Below are positions 15,817 through 24,269 of a stretch of 28,316 nucleotides of DNA, one piece after another. Source of the DNA: Gammaproteobacteria bacterium. Lineage in GTDB: Bacteria > Pseudomonadota > Gammaproteobacteria > Eutrophobiales > Eutrophobiaceae. Location: positions 1-28,316 of the forward strand of contig JAAXHV010000241.1 in assembly GCA_012270695.1 (NCBI GenBank). Direction: 5' to 3'. The notes beneath the pieces were generated by a model that saw nothing but the letters and a program-made list of their open reading frames with translations, was not told the origin of the DNA and made no database searches. The number at the start of each line of letters is the position of its first letter. Position 1 is the first letter of the stretch. The position numbers were made by a program, and so were the translations under genes.

Positions 15817-17682
15817 ATGGCGATACAAACCACGAACAAAGGTCCGGATTGGAAAATAAACCTGGTCCACAGGCGGATCTATTGGACAGCAGCGCTGGTA
15901 CTGATTATTACCGGGCTGATGCTGTTACAGATTTTTAACCTGCAAGTCGCCAAACACGATCATTTCACAACCTTATCAAAGAGTAATCACATAAAAATTT
16001 TACCGGTAGTGCCGTCCCGTGGGTTGATATTCAGCAGTGACGGCGTATTGCTGGCAGATAATCGCCCCTCGTTCACCCTTGATATCGTGCCGGAACGGGT
16101 TGCAGACGTGGATTCTGTAATCGATCAATTAAGCAGGATGATTACCGTTACCCCCGATGATATACAGCGTTTCAGAGAATTAAAGAAACGCACCCGCCGG
16201 TTTGAAGGCATTCCCCTCAGGTTGAACCTGGATGACGAGGAAGTCGCACTGATTTCAGTGAACCGTCACCTGCTTCCGGGAGTTGACGTCGTAGCCAGTC
16301 TGAGCCGCTACTATCCACTGGCTGACAGCCTGGCACATACGGTCGGGTACGTGGGAATGATCGATGAAGAAGAGTTCGAGAACCTGAATAAATCAAACTA
16401 CAGCAGCACAAGCTATGTCGGCAAATCAGGAATCGAGAAGGCTTACGAGGACCTGTTGCATGGTTACGTCGGCTACCAGCAGGTAGAGGTAAATGCCCAG
16501 GGAAGAAAAATCCGTGAAATATACAGGGAACATCCCGAATCGAGTAAGAATTTGTACCTGACCATCGATGCTTCCATGCAAATCACTGCAGTTCAGGCCC
16601 TCAACGGGAGGAGGGGCGCAATTGTAGCTATCGACCCCAATACCGGCGCGGTTCTGGTTTCCGCCAGTTCCCCCGGCTATAACCCCAACCTGTTTGTTGA
16701 CGGCATCGACAGGAAAATCTATGCAGACTTGCTGCGATCCAAGGACACGCCTTTATTAAACCGGTCGTTACAGGGTAAATATCCTCCCGGCTCCACGATT
16801 AAACCAATGCTGGCCCTGGGAGGCTTGTATCATGGCCGGCGCGAAGCCGAGACTGAGACATGGTGTCCGGGCTGGTATTCGCTGAGGGGCAGTTCTCACC
16901 GCTATCGAGACTGGAAAAAGCAGGGACATGGTCATATAGATATGGTAAACGCCATCTCCCAATCCTGTGACGTGTACTTTTACGTCCTTGCCAAGGACAT
17001 GGAGATTGACTTGCTCCACCGGACAATGACGGATTTTGGTTTTGGCAAACCGACAGATATAGATATAGGAGGCGAAGTGGCGGGCCTGGTCCCTTCAACG
17101 CAATGGAAACGCGAAGCGCTGGGCCAACCCTGGTATCCTGGTGAAACCCTGATCACCGGCATAGGCCAGGGAGCTACCACGGTAACGCCCATCCAGCTGG
17201 TGGTAGCTACGGCAGTAATAGCAAACCGAGGCAAACTGGTGCGCCCTTACCTGCTGTCGGAAGTAAGGGATTCGGCAACTGGACAGCAAGTGATCAGGGC
17301 GTCTGCCCATGAAGGCAAACAGCTGATATCCGCCGACCCTGAGGATTGGGACGTGATTATTCATTCGATGCAGGAAGTCGTACACGGTGAGAGAGGCACT
17401 GCGCGGAGTTCCGGCGCGGGGACGGAATATCGGTTCGCCGGAAAGACCGGCACGGCACAGGTAATTAAGGTCGGCCAAGACGAAGAATACGATGAAGAAG
17501 AGATACCGGAAGAGTTTCGGGACCATGCCCTGTTTATTGCATTTGCTCCGGTTGAAGCGCCTGAGATAGCACTGGCCGTGATCGTTGAGAATGGGGGAAG
17601 CGGGTCAACGACTGCAGCGCCGTTAGCCAGGGAATTGCTGGATCATTATTTTCGCCGGCAAAACCGGGTTGAGGCGGGATGA
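15817..17682 (+). CDS. mrdA: Penicillin-binding protein 2 (elongasome transpeptidase)
   Basis: A 621-residue class B penicillin-binding protein. One N-terminal membrane helix (IYWTAALVLIITGLMLL) precedes a pedestal domain (VPSRGLIFSSDGVLLADN...) and the transpeptidase domain. The catalytic motifs are S326-TIK, S383-C-D and K543-T-G. PBP2 cross-links new peptidoglycan made by RodA during side-wall growth and is the target of mecillinam. The frame opens at TTG 15814, but ATG 15817 directly after it is the more likely start; neither has a clear ribosome binding site. The gene ends in ATGA, overlapping rodA by four bases, so the two partners are translationally coupled. Confidence 0.97.
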   Translation: MAIQTTNKGPDWKINLVHRRIYWTAALVLIITGLMLLQIFNLQVAKHDHFTTLSKSNHIKILPVVPSRGLIFSSDGVLLADNRPSFTLDIVPERVADVDSVIDQLSRMITVTPDDIQRFRELKKRTRRFEGIPLRLNLDDEEVALISVNRHLLPGVDVVASLSRYYPLADSLAHTVGYVGMIDEEEFENLNKSNYSSTSYVGKSGIEKAYEDLLHGYVGYQQVEVNAQGRKIREIYREHPESSKNLYLTIDASMQITAVQALNGRRGAIVAIDPNTGAVLVSASSPGYNPNLFVDGIDRKIYADLLRSKDTPLLNRSLQGKYPPGSTIKPMLALGGLYHGRREAETETWCPGWYSLRGSSHRYRDWKKQGHGHIDMVNAISQSCDVYFYVLAKDMEIDLLHRTMTDFGFGKPTDIDIGGEVAGLVPSTQWKREALGQPWYPGETLITGIGQGATTVTPIQLVVATAVIANRGKLVRPYLLSEVRDSATGQQVIRASAHEGKQLISADPEDWDVIIHSMQEVVHGERGTARSSGAGTEYRFAGKTGTAQVIKVGQDEEYDEEEIPEEFRDHALFIAFAPVEAPEIALAVIVENGGSGSTTAAPLARELLDHYFRRQNRVEAG

Positions 17683-18770
17683 AAGAGACCGGCTTCGGAC
17701 AAAAACTCCATATTGACGTCCCCCTGTTTATCGGGATCATAGTATTGAGCCTGATCGGATATGTGGTGTTGTACAGTGCCAGTGACCAGGATGTGGATTT
17801 GATTATTCGTCGCTCAATCCACCTGGCAGTAGCCCTGGTCGTGATGTTTGCCGTTGCCCAGATTCCCCCCGCCCGGCTGTCAGGTGTCTCTCTCTGGTTC
17901 TACCTGATCAGTCTTGGTCTGTTAATCCTGGTTTTATTTTTCGGCGAGACGGGTAAAGGCGCCCAGAGATGGCTGGGTGTCGGTCTGTTTCGCTTTCAAC
18001 CGTCGGAACTGATGAAACTGGCTCTGCCCATGGTGATTGCCCTGTACCTCAGCAAAGAATTACCGCCACCCTCTGTCAAGAGGGTATTGATGGTGTTGAT
18101 TTTTCTCATCGTGCCCGTGTTGCTGGTGGCAAAGCAACCGGACCTGGGTACGGCAATGCTGATAGCTGTCAGCGGCTTTGCGGTCCTGTTCATTGCCGGC
18201 ATCAGTTGGAAATTACTGGCGGGTTTTGCGGTAATTGCCCTGTCATCGGCGCCGGTAATATGGAACCTGATGCATGATTACCAGAAAAACCGGGTGCTGA
18301 CGTTTTTAAATCCGGAACAGGACCCGCTCGGGTCCGGGTATCACATCATACAATCGAAGATAGCCATCGGCTCCGGTGGGCTCTACGGAAAAGGCTGGCT
18401 GAACGGGACCCAGTCACATCTTGAGTTTTTACCCGAGAGGTCTACGGATTTTATTTTCGCGGTTTTTTGTGAGGAGTTCGGATTGATCGGCGTGCTCATC
18501 CTGATCAGCATATACTTGTTCGTCATAGCCAGGGGTCTGTATATTTCCATGGAGGCCCAACACTTGTATGGAAAGTTGCTCAGTGTTGGGGTAATAGCAA
18601 GTTTTTTTGTTTATATAGCAGTCAATATGGGAATGGTGTCAGGGCAATTGCCTGTGGTGGGTATCCCCTTGCCGCTCATCAGCTACGGCGGCACATCGAT
18701 GATGACGATCATGGCCGGCTTCGGTATTCTCATGGCGATTCATACTCACAGAAGATTACTCTCAAATTAA
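17679..18770 (+). CDS. rodA: Peptidoglycan glycosyltransferase RodA
   Basis: A 363-residue SEDS-family membrane protein of standard length with about ten hydrophobic helices. The conserved periplasmic loop LPERSTDFIFAVFCEEFGL carries the Glu-x-x-x-Asp residues needed for polymerase activity. The C-terminal GIPLPLISYGGTSMM motif is the SEDS signature. RodA polymerises lipid II into glycan strands and works as a pair with PBP2, encoded immediately upstream with a 4-base ATGA overlap. It is also called mrdB. A single base separates it from mltB. Confidence 0.97.
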   Translation: MKETGFGQKLHIDVPLFIGIIVLSLIGYVVLYSASDQDVDLIIRRSIHLAVALVVMFAVAQIPPARLSGVSLWFYLISLGLLILVLFFGETGKGAQRWLGVGLFRFQPSELMKLALPMVIALYLSKELPPPSVKRVLMVLIFLIVPVLLVAKQPDLGTAMLIAVSGFAVLFIAGISWKLLAGFAVIALSSAPVIWNLMHDYQKNRVLTFLNPEQDPLGSGYHIIQSKIAIGSGGLYGKGWLNGTQSHLEFLPERSTDFIFAVFCEEFGLIGVLILISIYLFVIARGLYISMEAQHLYGKLLSVGVIASFFVYIAVNMGMVSGQLPVVGIPLPLISYGGTSMMTIMAGFGILMAIHTHRRLLSN

Positions 18771-18771
18771 T

Positions 18772-19752
18772 ATGAAATTCAGAACAGCTTTTATTGTATT
18801 GATTTTACTGTTTCTCAGTCCGGCCAGGGCAGACCTGCTGCAGCGCGCTGAGGTTGCCTCTTTTATCCGGGATATGGTTGCAGAGTACGATTACGATGCT
18901 GAAGAATTGAATGACATTCTCGGCAGCGTGCAACTTTCAGAAAAAGTCATCGCGGCCATCTCCAGGCCCGCGGAAGCCCTTCCATGGTACCGGTACAGGT
19001 CGATATTTATAAAACCCAGCCGAGTACGGGGAGGAGTCGAATTCTGGCGCCGAAATCAGGCGCAGCTTGAGCGCGCCAGAGATTTATACGGCGTTCCGGT
19101 AGAGATCATGGTCGCCATTATAGGAGTTGAGACAAAGTATGGACGTATTACCGGCAGTTTTAAGGTTATCAATTCACTATCGACCCTGGCGTTTGATTAT
19201 CCGAAACGGAGCAAGTTCTTTACCGGTGAACTGAAACATTATTTGCTGCTTACCCGGGAACAATCCCTCGACCCGCACGTGTTGAAAGGTTCTTATGCCG
19301 GGGCAATGGGTATTCCGCAATTCATACCAAGCAGTTACCGTGCTTATGCCGTTGACTTCGACGATGACGGCTTGACCGATATCTGGGAAAACCCGACAGA
19401 TGCAATCGGCAGTGTCGGAAATTATTTTAAACTGCACGGATGGAGAGAAGGCGCAGGAATAATCACTCCTGCAACTATCCCCGAGCGCGACATTTCGGGG
19501 CTGCTGACAAAGGGTCTTGAACCTGTGCTGAGCGCCGCGGATATGGCAACCGGCGGTGTTATTGCAGAGAACGAGATCGATGCTGCAGAAAAAGTCAAGT
19601 TGCTACAGCTCGAAAATCAGGATGGTTATGAGTACTGGCTGGCGCTGCATAATTTTTATGTGATCACAAGGTATAACCACAGCGCCCTCTATGCAATGGC
19701 AGTTTATCAGTTGGCAGACGCGATCAAGGCGCGGTATCAGTCCGCACCGTAG
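18772..19752 (+). CDS. mltB: Lytic murein transglycosylase B
   Basis: A 326-residue MltB/SltB-family lytic transglycosylase (glycoside hydrolase family 103). A short signal peptide ends at SPARA (16-20), with no lipobox cysteine, so it is expected to be a soluble periplasmic form like SltB1 rather than a lipoprotein. The catalytic glutamate is E120 in IIGVETKYGR. The diagnostic stretches YAGAMGIPQFIPSSYRAYAVD and WENPTDAIGSVGNYF follow. It cleaves glycan strands to give 1,6-anhydro-muropeptides, making room for PBP2-RodA synthesis. It begins one base after the rodA stop. It ends 78 bases before rlpA; a run of seven T (19762-19768) lies just after it but no stem precedes that run. Confidence 0.95.
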   Translation: MKFRTAFIVLILLFLSPARADLLQRAEVASFIRDMVAEYDYDAEELNDILGSVQLSEKVIAAISRPAEALPWYRYRSIFIKPSRVRGGVEFWRRNQAQLERARDLYGVPVEIMVAIIGVETKYGRITGSFKVINSLSTLAFDYPKRSKFFTGELKHYLLLTREQSLDPHVLKGSYAGAMGIPQFIPSSYRAYAVDFDDDGLTDIWENPTDAIGSVGNYFKLHGWREGAGIITPATIPERDISGLLTKGLEPVLSAADMATGGVIAENEIDAAEKVKLLQLENQDGYEYWLALHNFYVITRYNHSALYAMAVYQLADAIKARYQSAP

Positions 19753-19814
19753 AAGCAGTTGTTTTTTTGAGTGACTCAATCGATCAGCCTCAGAGTTCAC
19801 AGAGGAAAAACAAC

Positions 19815-19829
19815 ATGAATAACGGGTAA
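19815..19829 (+). CDS. Possible leader micro-ORF (MNNG) before rlpA
   Basis: ATG AAT AAC GGG TAA lies at 19815-19829. The only good ribosome binding site in the gap (AGAGGA, 19801-19806, plus a spacer of eight bases) serves this ATG. One base separates its stop from the rlpA ATG at 19831, which has no separate site. This fits termination-reinitiation coupling, but a four-residue peptide cannot be proven from sequence. Confidence 0.3.
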   Translation: MNNG

Positions 19830-19830
19830 G

Positions 19831-20700
19831 ATGACGATAAATATGCAGTTTACCCAAGCATTAAAAAGATTCCCGATTTACTCTCTGACCCCTGCGTCCT
19901 CTCTGGTATTTCTCAAATGGTTTTCAGTAGTTTTACTTGTTTCAGGGATAACAGCTTGTGCCACCCCGCCACGAAAATACGTTGTGCCGAAACGGTCGCC
20001 AGCGGAGCTGGCGAAAATACCTGATGCCGTCCCGAAAGTTGAACCCAGAAGCAAGCTTGGCAACATGGGAACCTACGAGGTCTTTGGCAAAAGGTATTAC
20101 GTTCTGGGCAGCAGTGACGGATTTGCACAAAAAGGCATTGCTTCCTGGTATGGCCCAAAATTTCATGGAAAAAAGACCTCGAACGGCGAGATTTATGATA
20201 TGTACGCCATGACCGCGGCACACAAGACACTGCCTTTGCCCTCCTACCTGGAAGTCAAAAACCTTGAAAACGGCAGAAAAATCATCGTTCGAGTTAATGA
20301 TCGCGGTCCGTTTCATGACAACCGGATAGTCGATTTATCTTATACGGCCGCCATCAAGCTGGATATGATTACGGAAGGCACTGCCCTGGTGGAAATTCGT
20401 GCGATTAACCCCAGGACGCACAGGGGAGGGGGCACACCTGTTGAGACCAGGCGCGGGAAACGCAAAGTGCCGGATTTCTATATCCAGGTGGGCGTCTTTT
20501 CCAAATACAACAATGCAGCGAGACTGAAGGACAAACTGCGGGAACTGGAAACTCCGATCAGTCTGGAGAAAACCAGGTTGAACGGCAGAACAGCTTTTCG
20601 CGTTAAAATAGGCCCGTTGAATAACATCGAGGCCGCGGACAAAATTGTCAGCCGGCTGGGACTGTTTGATATCCACAGTCACCGCATCCTCCTGGAATGA
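19831..20700 (+). CDS. rlpA: RlpA-type septal/side-wall lytic transglycosylase lipoprotein
   Basis: A 289-residue protein. The N-terminal hydrophobic segment ends in a lipobox-like ITAC (40-43, lipid-bearing C43). A double-psi beta-barrel domain follows, with the RlpA motifs GIASWYGPKFHGKKTSNGE and VRVNDRGPFHDNR. The C-terminal SPOR domain (from about residue 212, FYIQVGVFSKYNNAARL) binds denuded glycan strands. Pseudomonas RlpA cleaves such naked glycans at division sites and helps daughter-cell separation. ATG 19831 leaves a longish 30-residue stretch before the lipobox; ATG 19843 (residue 5) would give a more typical lipoprotein signal. It sits between mltB and dacC, as in Pseudomonas and Xanthomonas. 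Confidence 0.94.
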   Translation: MTINMQFTQALKRFPIYSLTPASSLVFLKWFSVVLLVSGITACATPPRKYVVPKRSPAELAKIPDAVPKVEPRSKLGNMGTYEVFGKRYYVLGSSDGFAQKGIASWYGPKFHGKKTSNGEIYDMYAMTAAHKTLPLPSYLEVKNLENGRKIIVRVNDRGPFHDNRIVDLSYTAAIKLDMITEGTALVEIRAINPRTHRGGGTPVETRRGKRKVPDFYIQVGVFSKYNNAARLKDKLRELETPISLEKTRLNGRTAFRVKIGPLNNIEAADKIVSRLGLFDIHSHRILLE

Positions 20701-20710
20701 AAATGGTATT

Positions 20711-21880
20711 ATGACAACCTGGATTAATATGAAATACCTGATAGTAAAACCGCTTATATTTCTTGCTGGAATTGGCCTGAATATTGCCGCCACGGCCGTC
20801 ACGGTTGTACCGCCCCCACCCGAGATCGCGGCCACTTCATACCTGATCGTGGATGCCGACAGCGGTTATTACCTGGTGCAGAAAAATACGGACCAGCCCG
20901 TAGAACCGGCCAGCCTGACCAAGATGATGACCGCTTACGTGGTTGCCAGTCAAATCTCCGGAGGCCATATTGCCATGACCGACCAGGTGACTGTCAGCGA
21001 GCGGGCCTGGCGTATGGGGGGTTCGCGCATGTTCATTGAAGTAGGGAAAATAGTCAGCGTCGAAGACTTGCTGAAAGGGGTGATTATTCAATCAGGTAAC
21101 GATGCGAGCGTGGCCCTGGCCGAGCACGTTTCCGGCACTGAAGAGGCATTTGCGGACCTGATGAACCTGTATGCCGTTGAACTCGGGATGAAAGACTCCC
21201 ATTTTATCAACAGTTCCGGGTGGCCGGATGAAAACCACTATACTACGGCCAGGGACCTGGCGACCCTGGCGCGCGCGCTGATCCGGGACCATCCGGAAAT
21301 TTACGCGATGCACGCCATCAGGGAATTTACCTACAACGACATAAAACAACCCAATCGAAACAGCTTGTTGTGGAAAGATGCCAGCGTGGACGGCATTAAA
21401 ACAGGCCATACTGAAAGCGCTGGGTATTGCCTGGTGGCTTCTGCAGTACGGGACGGGATACGCTTGATCTCGGTAGTCATGGGAACGGACGGGGTGCAGG
21501 CCAGGAGCAGCGCTACCCAGGCATTATTGAGTTATTCCTACAGGTTTTATGAGACGAGAAAACTCTATAGCAGCGGTGAGACAATCACGACCGTGAAGGT
21601 GTGGAAAGGGGAACGTGACAGTCTCGACCTGGCCATTGAGGATGAGCTCGTATTGACCCTGCCGAGGGGGCAATACGATCAGCTTCAGACGGTGATGACG
21701 GTTGAAGAACAACTGGTCGCGCCGATTGAGGCCGGGCAACGACTCGGGCAGTTGGAGTTGTCGCTGGCTGAAGAAGTCATTGCGACCCGGCCGCTGGTAG
21801 CGTCCGCAGCTGTGGCAAAAGGAAGTCTTTTTGTGCAACTTCGAGATCAAATCAAAATGCACTGGCTGGATCAGCGATGA
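20711..21880 (+). CDS. dacC: D-alanyl-D-alanine carboxypeptidase (PBP5/6 type)
   Basis: Low-molecular-weight penicillin-binding protein, 389 residues from ATG 20711. All three active-site motifs are present: S68-LTK, S128-GN and K230-TG. After the catalytic domain comes a C-terminal beta-rich domain (from about 285) and a final amphipathic stretch (SLFVQLRDQIKMHWLDQR), the usual membrane anchor of PBP5/6. It removes the terminal D-alanine from pentapeptides and so limits cross-linking. The frame is open from 20645, inside rlpA. ATG 20711 and ATG 20729 (MKYLIVKPLIF..., a neat signal peptide) are both plausible starts. dacA would be an equally fair name. Confidence 0.95.
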   Translation: MTTWINMKYLIVKPLIFLAGIGLNIAATAVTVVPPPPEIAATSYLIVDADSGYYLVQKNTDQPVEPASLTKMMTAYVVASQISGGHIAMTDQVTVSERAWRMGGSRMFIEVGKIVSVEDLLKGVIIQSGNDASVALAEHVSGTEEAFADLMNLYAVELGMKDSHFINSSGWPDENHYTTARDLATLARALIRDHPEIYAMHAIREFTYNDIKQPNRNSLLWKDASVDGIKTGHTESAGYCLVASAVRDGIRLISVVMGTDGVQARSSATQALLSYSYRFYETRKLYSSGETITTVKVWKGERDSLDLAIEDELVLTLPRGQYDQLQTVMTVEEQLVAPIEAGQRLGQLELSLAEEVIATRPLVASAAVAKGSLFVQLRDQIKMHWLDQR

Positions 21881-21881
21881 C

Positions 21882-22730
21882 ATGCCAACAGTCTATTTAA
21901 ACGGGCGTTTTGTACCGCTTGAACAGGCAACCGTGTCGGTACTGGACCGGGGATTTAATTTTGCTGACGGGGTATACGAGATCATACCGGTTTTTTCCGG
22001 AAGGGCTTTCAGGTTATCGGAACACCTGAAAAGACTGCAAAACAGTCTGGCGGGTATTTCCTTATCATTGGATTATGACGGACATAAATGGCAATCACTG
22101 CTGGATGAATTGTTGAACCTGAACCAGGTTACGGAGGATTCTTCCATCTACATCCAGGTTACCCGGGGTGCGGGCGAGAGAAACCATTTCTTCCAGTCCG
22201 GTTACAACCCCACCGTTTTCATCATGTGCAAGCCGCTGTCAGGTGTGGACTTCAGCATGGGCGTCAGTGCGATACTGCACGAAGACATCAGGTGGAAATA
22301 CTGCCACATAAAATCAGTGGCGTTGCTGCCCAACGTATTGTTAAAACAGTATGCCAGGGATAAAGACGGTTCACATGAAGCGATTTTAAGCAAAGACGGA
22401 TATATCACCGAAGGCGCCGCGAGCAATGTTTTTATCGTGGCTGACAACACAGTAAGGACCCCTCCCAAGAGCAACCGGCTGCTGCCGGGAATCACCCGCG
22501 ACCTGACGGTGGAGTTAATCGGTGAATCCGAGTATCAATGTCTGGAAGTTCCAGTCACAGAGAACGAGTTGTTGCAAGCCGATGAAATATGGATAACCAG
22601 CTCCACCCTAGGCATTGCCCCGGTCGTCAGACTCGACGGCCGGCCGGTAAGCGGCGGCAAGCCTGGCCTGGCCTGGCGTGACGTAAATAAGCTGTATCAG
22701 GCATTCAAGACAGCGGCCGGGAGACAATAA
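21882..22730 (+). CDS. dat: D-amino acid aminotransferase
   Basis: A 282-residue fold-type IV PLP enzyme. It starts MPTVYLNGRFVPLEQATVSV, the classic D-alanine aminotransferase N-terminus. K144 in HIKSVALLPN is the Schiff-base lysine, E in GYITEGAASNVFIV contacts the pyridine nitrogen, and STLGIAPV provides phosphate contacts. It interconverts D-alanine and alpha-keto acids such as D-glutamate precursors, feeding or recycling D-amino acids of the wall. ATG 21882 is one base after the dacC stop; the frame is open from 21831 but that extension overlaps dacC and matches nothing. In many relatives ybeD-lipB-lipA follow here; they are absent, so synteny breaks after this gene. Confidence 0.92.
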   Translation: MPTVYLNGRFVPLEQATVSVLDRGFNFADGVYEIIPVFSGRAFRLSEHLKRLQNSLAGISLSLDYDGHKWQSLLDELLNLNQVTEDSSIYIQVTRGAGERNHFFQSGYNPTVFIMCKPLSGVDFSMGVSAILHEDIRWKYCHIKSVALLPNVLLKQYARDKDGSHEAILSKDGYITEGAASNVFIVADNTVRTPPKSNRLLPGITRDLTVELIGESEYQCLEVPVTENELLQADEIWITSSTLGIAPVVRLDGRPVSGGKPGLAWRDVNKLYQAFKTAAGRQ

Positions 22731-22784
22731 ATACCTGTTTAACCCAGCCTGGAATTCTCACCAATCGATGCGTCGTTCAGTCTG

Positions 22785-22806
22785 CTGGAACACCATGCTG
22801 TTCCAG
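22785..22806. terminator. Candidate bidirectional terminator hairpin
   Basis: CTGGAACA (22785-22792) and TGTTCCAG (22799-22806) make a perfect 8-bp stem with a six-base loop in the 80-base gap between convergent genes dat and the FAD-linked dehydrogenase. No clear T-tract follows on either strand, so it may act as a transcript 3'-end stabiliser rather than a textbook terminator. Confidence 0.4.
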
Positions 22807-22810
22807 TGTA

Positions 22811-24181
22811 TCAGCCCACCACCCGTCCCGGGTTCAGTATGTCTTTCGGGTCCATGACCTGTTTCAGCAGTTTCATCAGGGCTATCTCTTCATTGCTCCT
22901 GGATTGATGCAAATAAGAACGTTTCTGTATTCCTATACCGTGCTCCGCGGAGACTGAACCGTTATATGCGCCGACGAGTTTGTACACCACGTCATAGACC
23001 GTTTTTTTATCCTCTTTCCTGTTCACCGTGAAGACCAGGTGCAGGTTGCCGTCGCCGATATGCCCGAATACCAGGAGCGCTGTGTCCGGCAGAATCGCCT
23101 TGATTTCCGGCTCAAGCTGTGCAAGGAAGTCGGCCATTTTGTTGATAGGCACACTTACGTCGAAATTGGCATTGTCCCTTATCACGGCCATGGCATCGCC
23201 CACGCCGTCCCGTATGGCCCAGACGGCCTGTCTCTCGCGTTCCGATTTACAGATCACGGCATCTACTATCCGCCCCGCCTCCAACTCGTCCGCCAGGGAA
23301 TTTTCCAGAACACTTTGGCCGGATTTATCACTGATTTCGGTTAACACATAGATGGGGTAGCGCTCAGCAAAAGGACTGCTGACCGCCGGAACGTGCTCAA
23401 TGATGTAATCATAATAACTGTCCCACATGACCTCGAACGAACTCAGCGACCCGCTGAATTCACGGCTCATGAAATGCAGGAACCGAATCACGCCGTCAAA
23501 TGACGCCAATGCAACCAGCGCAGTGCTGCGGCTTTCCGGTTCGACGAACAACCTCAATACGGCCCGCGTGACAATTCCCAGGGTACCTTCGGTGCCGATG
23601 AACAAGTGCTTCAGATCGTAACCGGCGTTATTTTTCAACATCTTGTTCAACGAGGTAATGACTGTGCCGTCAGCCAGCACCACCTCCAGGCCCAGGATCA
23701 GGTTGCGGGTCATGCCGAACCTGATCACCTCGTTGCCGCCTGCATTGGTTGCGATATTTCCGCCGATATTGCAGGAACCCCGGGCGCCCAGGTCAAGCGG
23801 GAACAGGAACCCTGCATCTTCCGCCGCTTCCTGAATGGCCTGCAGGGGAGTACCGGCGAGTACGGTCATGGTCATGGATTCCCGGTCCAGTTCTTCAATC
23901 CCGTTCAGGCGCTCAAGGGACAATGCAATCTCTTCTTCCCTTGGAGTGGCGCCGCCGCACAAGCCCGTAAGGCCGCCCTGTACGACTATTTTCTGGTTGG
24001 CGGATGAGCAGGTGCGCAGTATGGATGACACCTGTTCGGTGGACGCGGGCCGGGCAACGGCAACAGGCGCATGGGCTGTTTCCCCCGAACTGTCGGCGTG
24101 GTATTTTTCGGAAATATCGATACCGGTTAAAATAACCTCCGGGCCTAATTCCTGTATTAACTGTCTGATCGTATCGTTCAT
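22811..24181 (-). CDS. FAD-linked oxidoreductase, GlcD / D-lactate dehydrogenase type
   Basis: A 456-residue protein of the FAD-binding-4 plus FAD-oxidase-C architecture. The FAD-binding half shows VVQGGLTGLCGGATP, GSCNIGGNIATNAGGNEVIRFG and the LKHLFIGTEGTLGIVT motif. The C-terminal half ends with FGHIGDGNLHLVF (a metal- and substrate-binding His pair) and VSAEHGIGIQKR. Family knowledge: members oxidise D-lactate, glycolate or D-2-hydroxyglutarate and pass electrons to quinone or an electron-transfer flavoprotein. Which 2-hydroxyacid is used here is not clear; the closest general shape is GlcD or D-2-hydroxyglutarate dehydrogenase. ATG 24181 (MNDTIRQL) is preferred over the in-frame TTG 24199. 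It is divergent from the MetE-like gene. Confidence 0.92.
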   Translation of the reverse strand: MNDTIRQLIQELGPEVILTGIDISEKYHADSSGETAHAPVAVARPASTEQVSSILRTCSSANQKIVVQGGLTGLCGGATPREEEIALSLERLNGIEELDRESMTMTVLAGTPLQAIQEAAEDAGFLFPLDLGARGSCNIGGNIATNAGGNEVIRFGMTRNLILGLEVVLADGTVITSLNKMLKNNAGYDLKHLFIGTEGTLGIVTRAVLRLFVEPESRSTALVALASFDGVIRFLHFMSREFSGSLSSFEVMWDSYYDYIIEHVPAVSSPFAERYPIYVLTEISDKSGQSVLENSLADELEAGRIVDAVICKSERERQAVWAIRDGVGDAMAVIRDNANFDVSVPINKMADFLAQLEPEIKAILPDTALLVFGHIGDGNLHLVFTVNRKEDKKTVYDVVYKLVGAYNGSVSAEHGIGIQKRSYLHQSRSNEEIALMKLLKQVMDPKDILNPGRVVG

Positions 24182-24223
24182 GTAATATCGTTCACTCAAG
24201 GATGGCGCAATACATTTCCAACT

Positions 24224-24265
24224 TATACAGTATACTTGTCAGTTGATTAAAACACATGCATAAAT
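24224..24265 (+). promoter_or_regulatory. Divergent promoter region with palindrome, before the MetE-like gene
   Basis: TATACAGTATA (24224-24234) is a perfect odd palindrome between the divergent genes. To its right, TTGTCA (24236-24241, 5/6 match) is followed at 17-18 bases by CATAAA/ATAAAT (24259-24265). A start at about 24271 would coincide with the ATG at 24270, which has no ribosome binding site, so a leaderless mRNA is possible. Confidence 0.3.
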
Positions 24266-24269
24266 ACTC

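Noticed and set aside
20335..20835. 166-codon minus-strand frame across the rlpA/dacC junction
   Set aside because: Antisense to two genes with clear catalytic motifs; no domain visible.
22811..24199. TTG start at 24199 for the FAD-linked dehydrogenase
   Set aside because: ATG 24181 is only six codons further in and is the more usual start; the extra residues are not conserved-looking.
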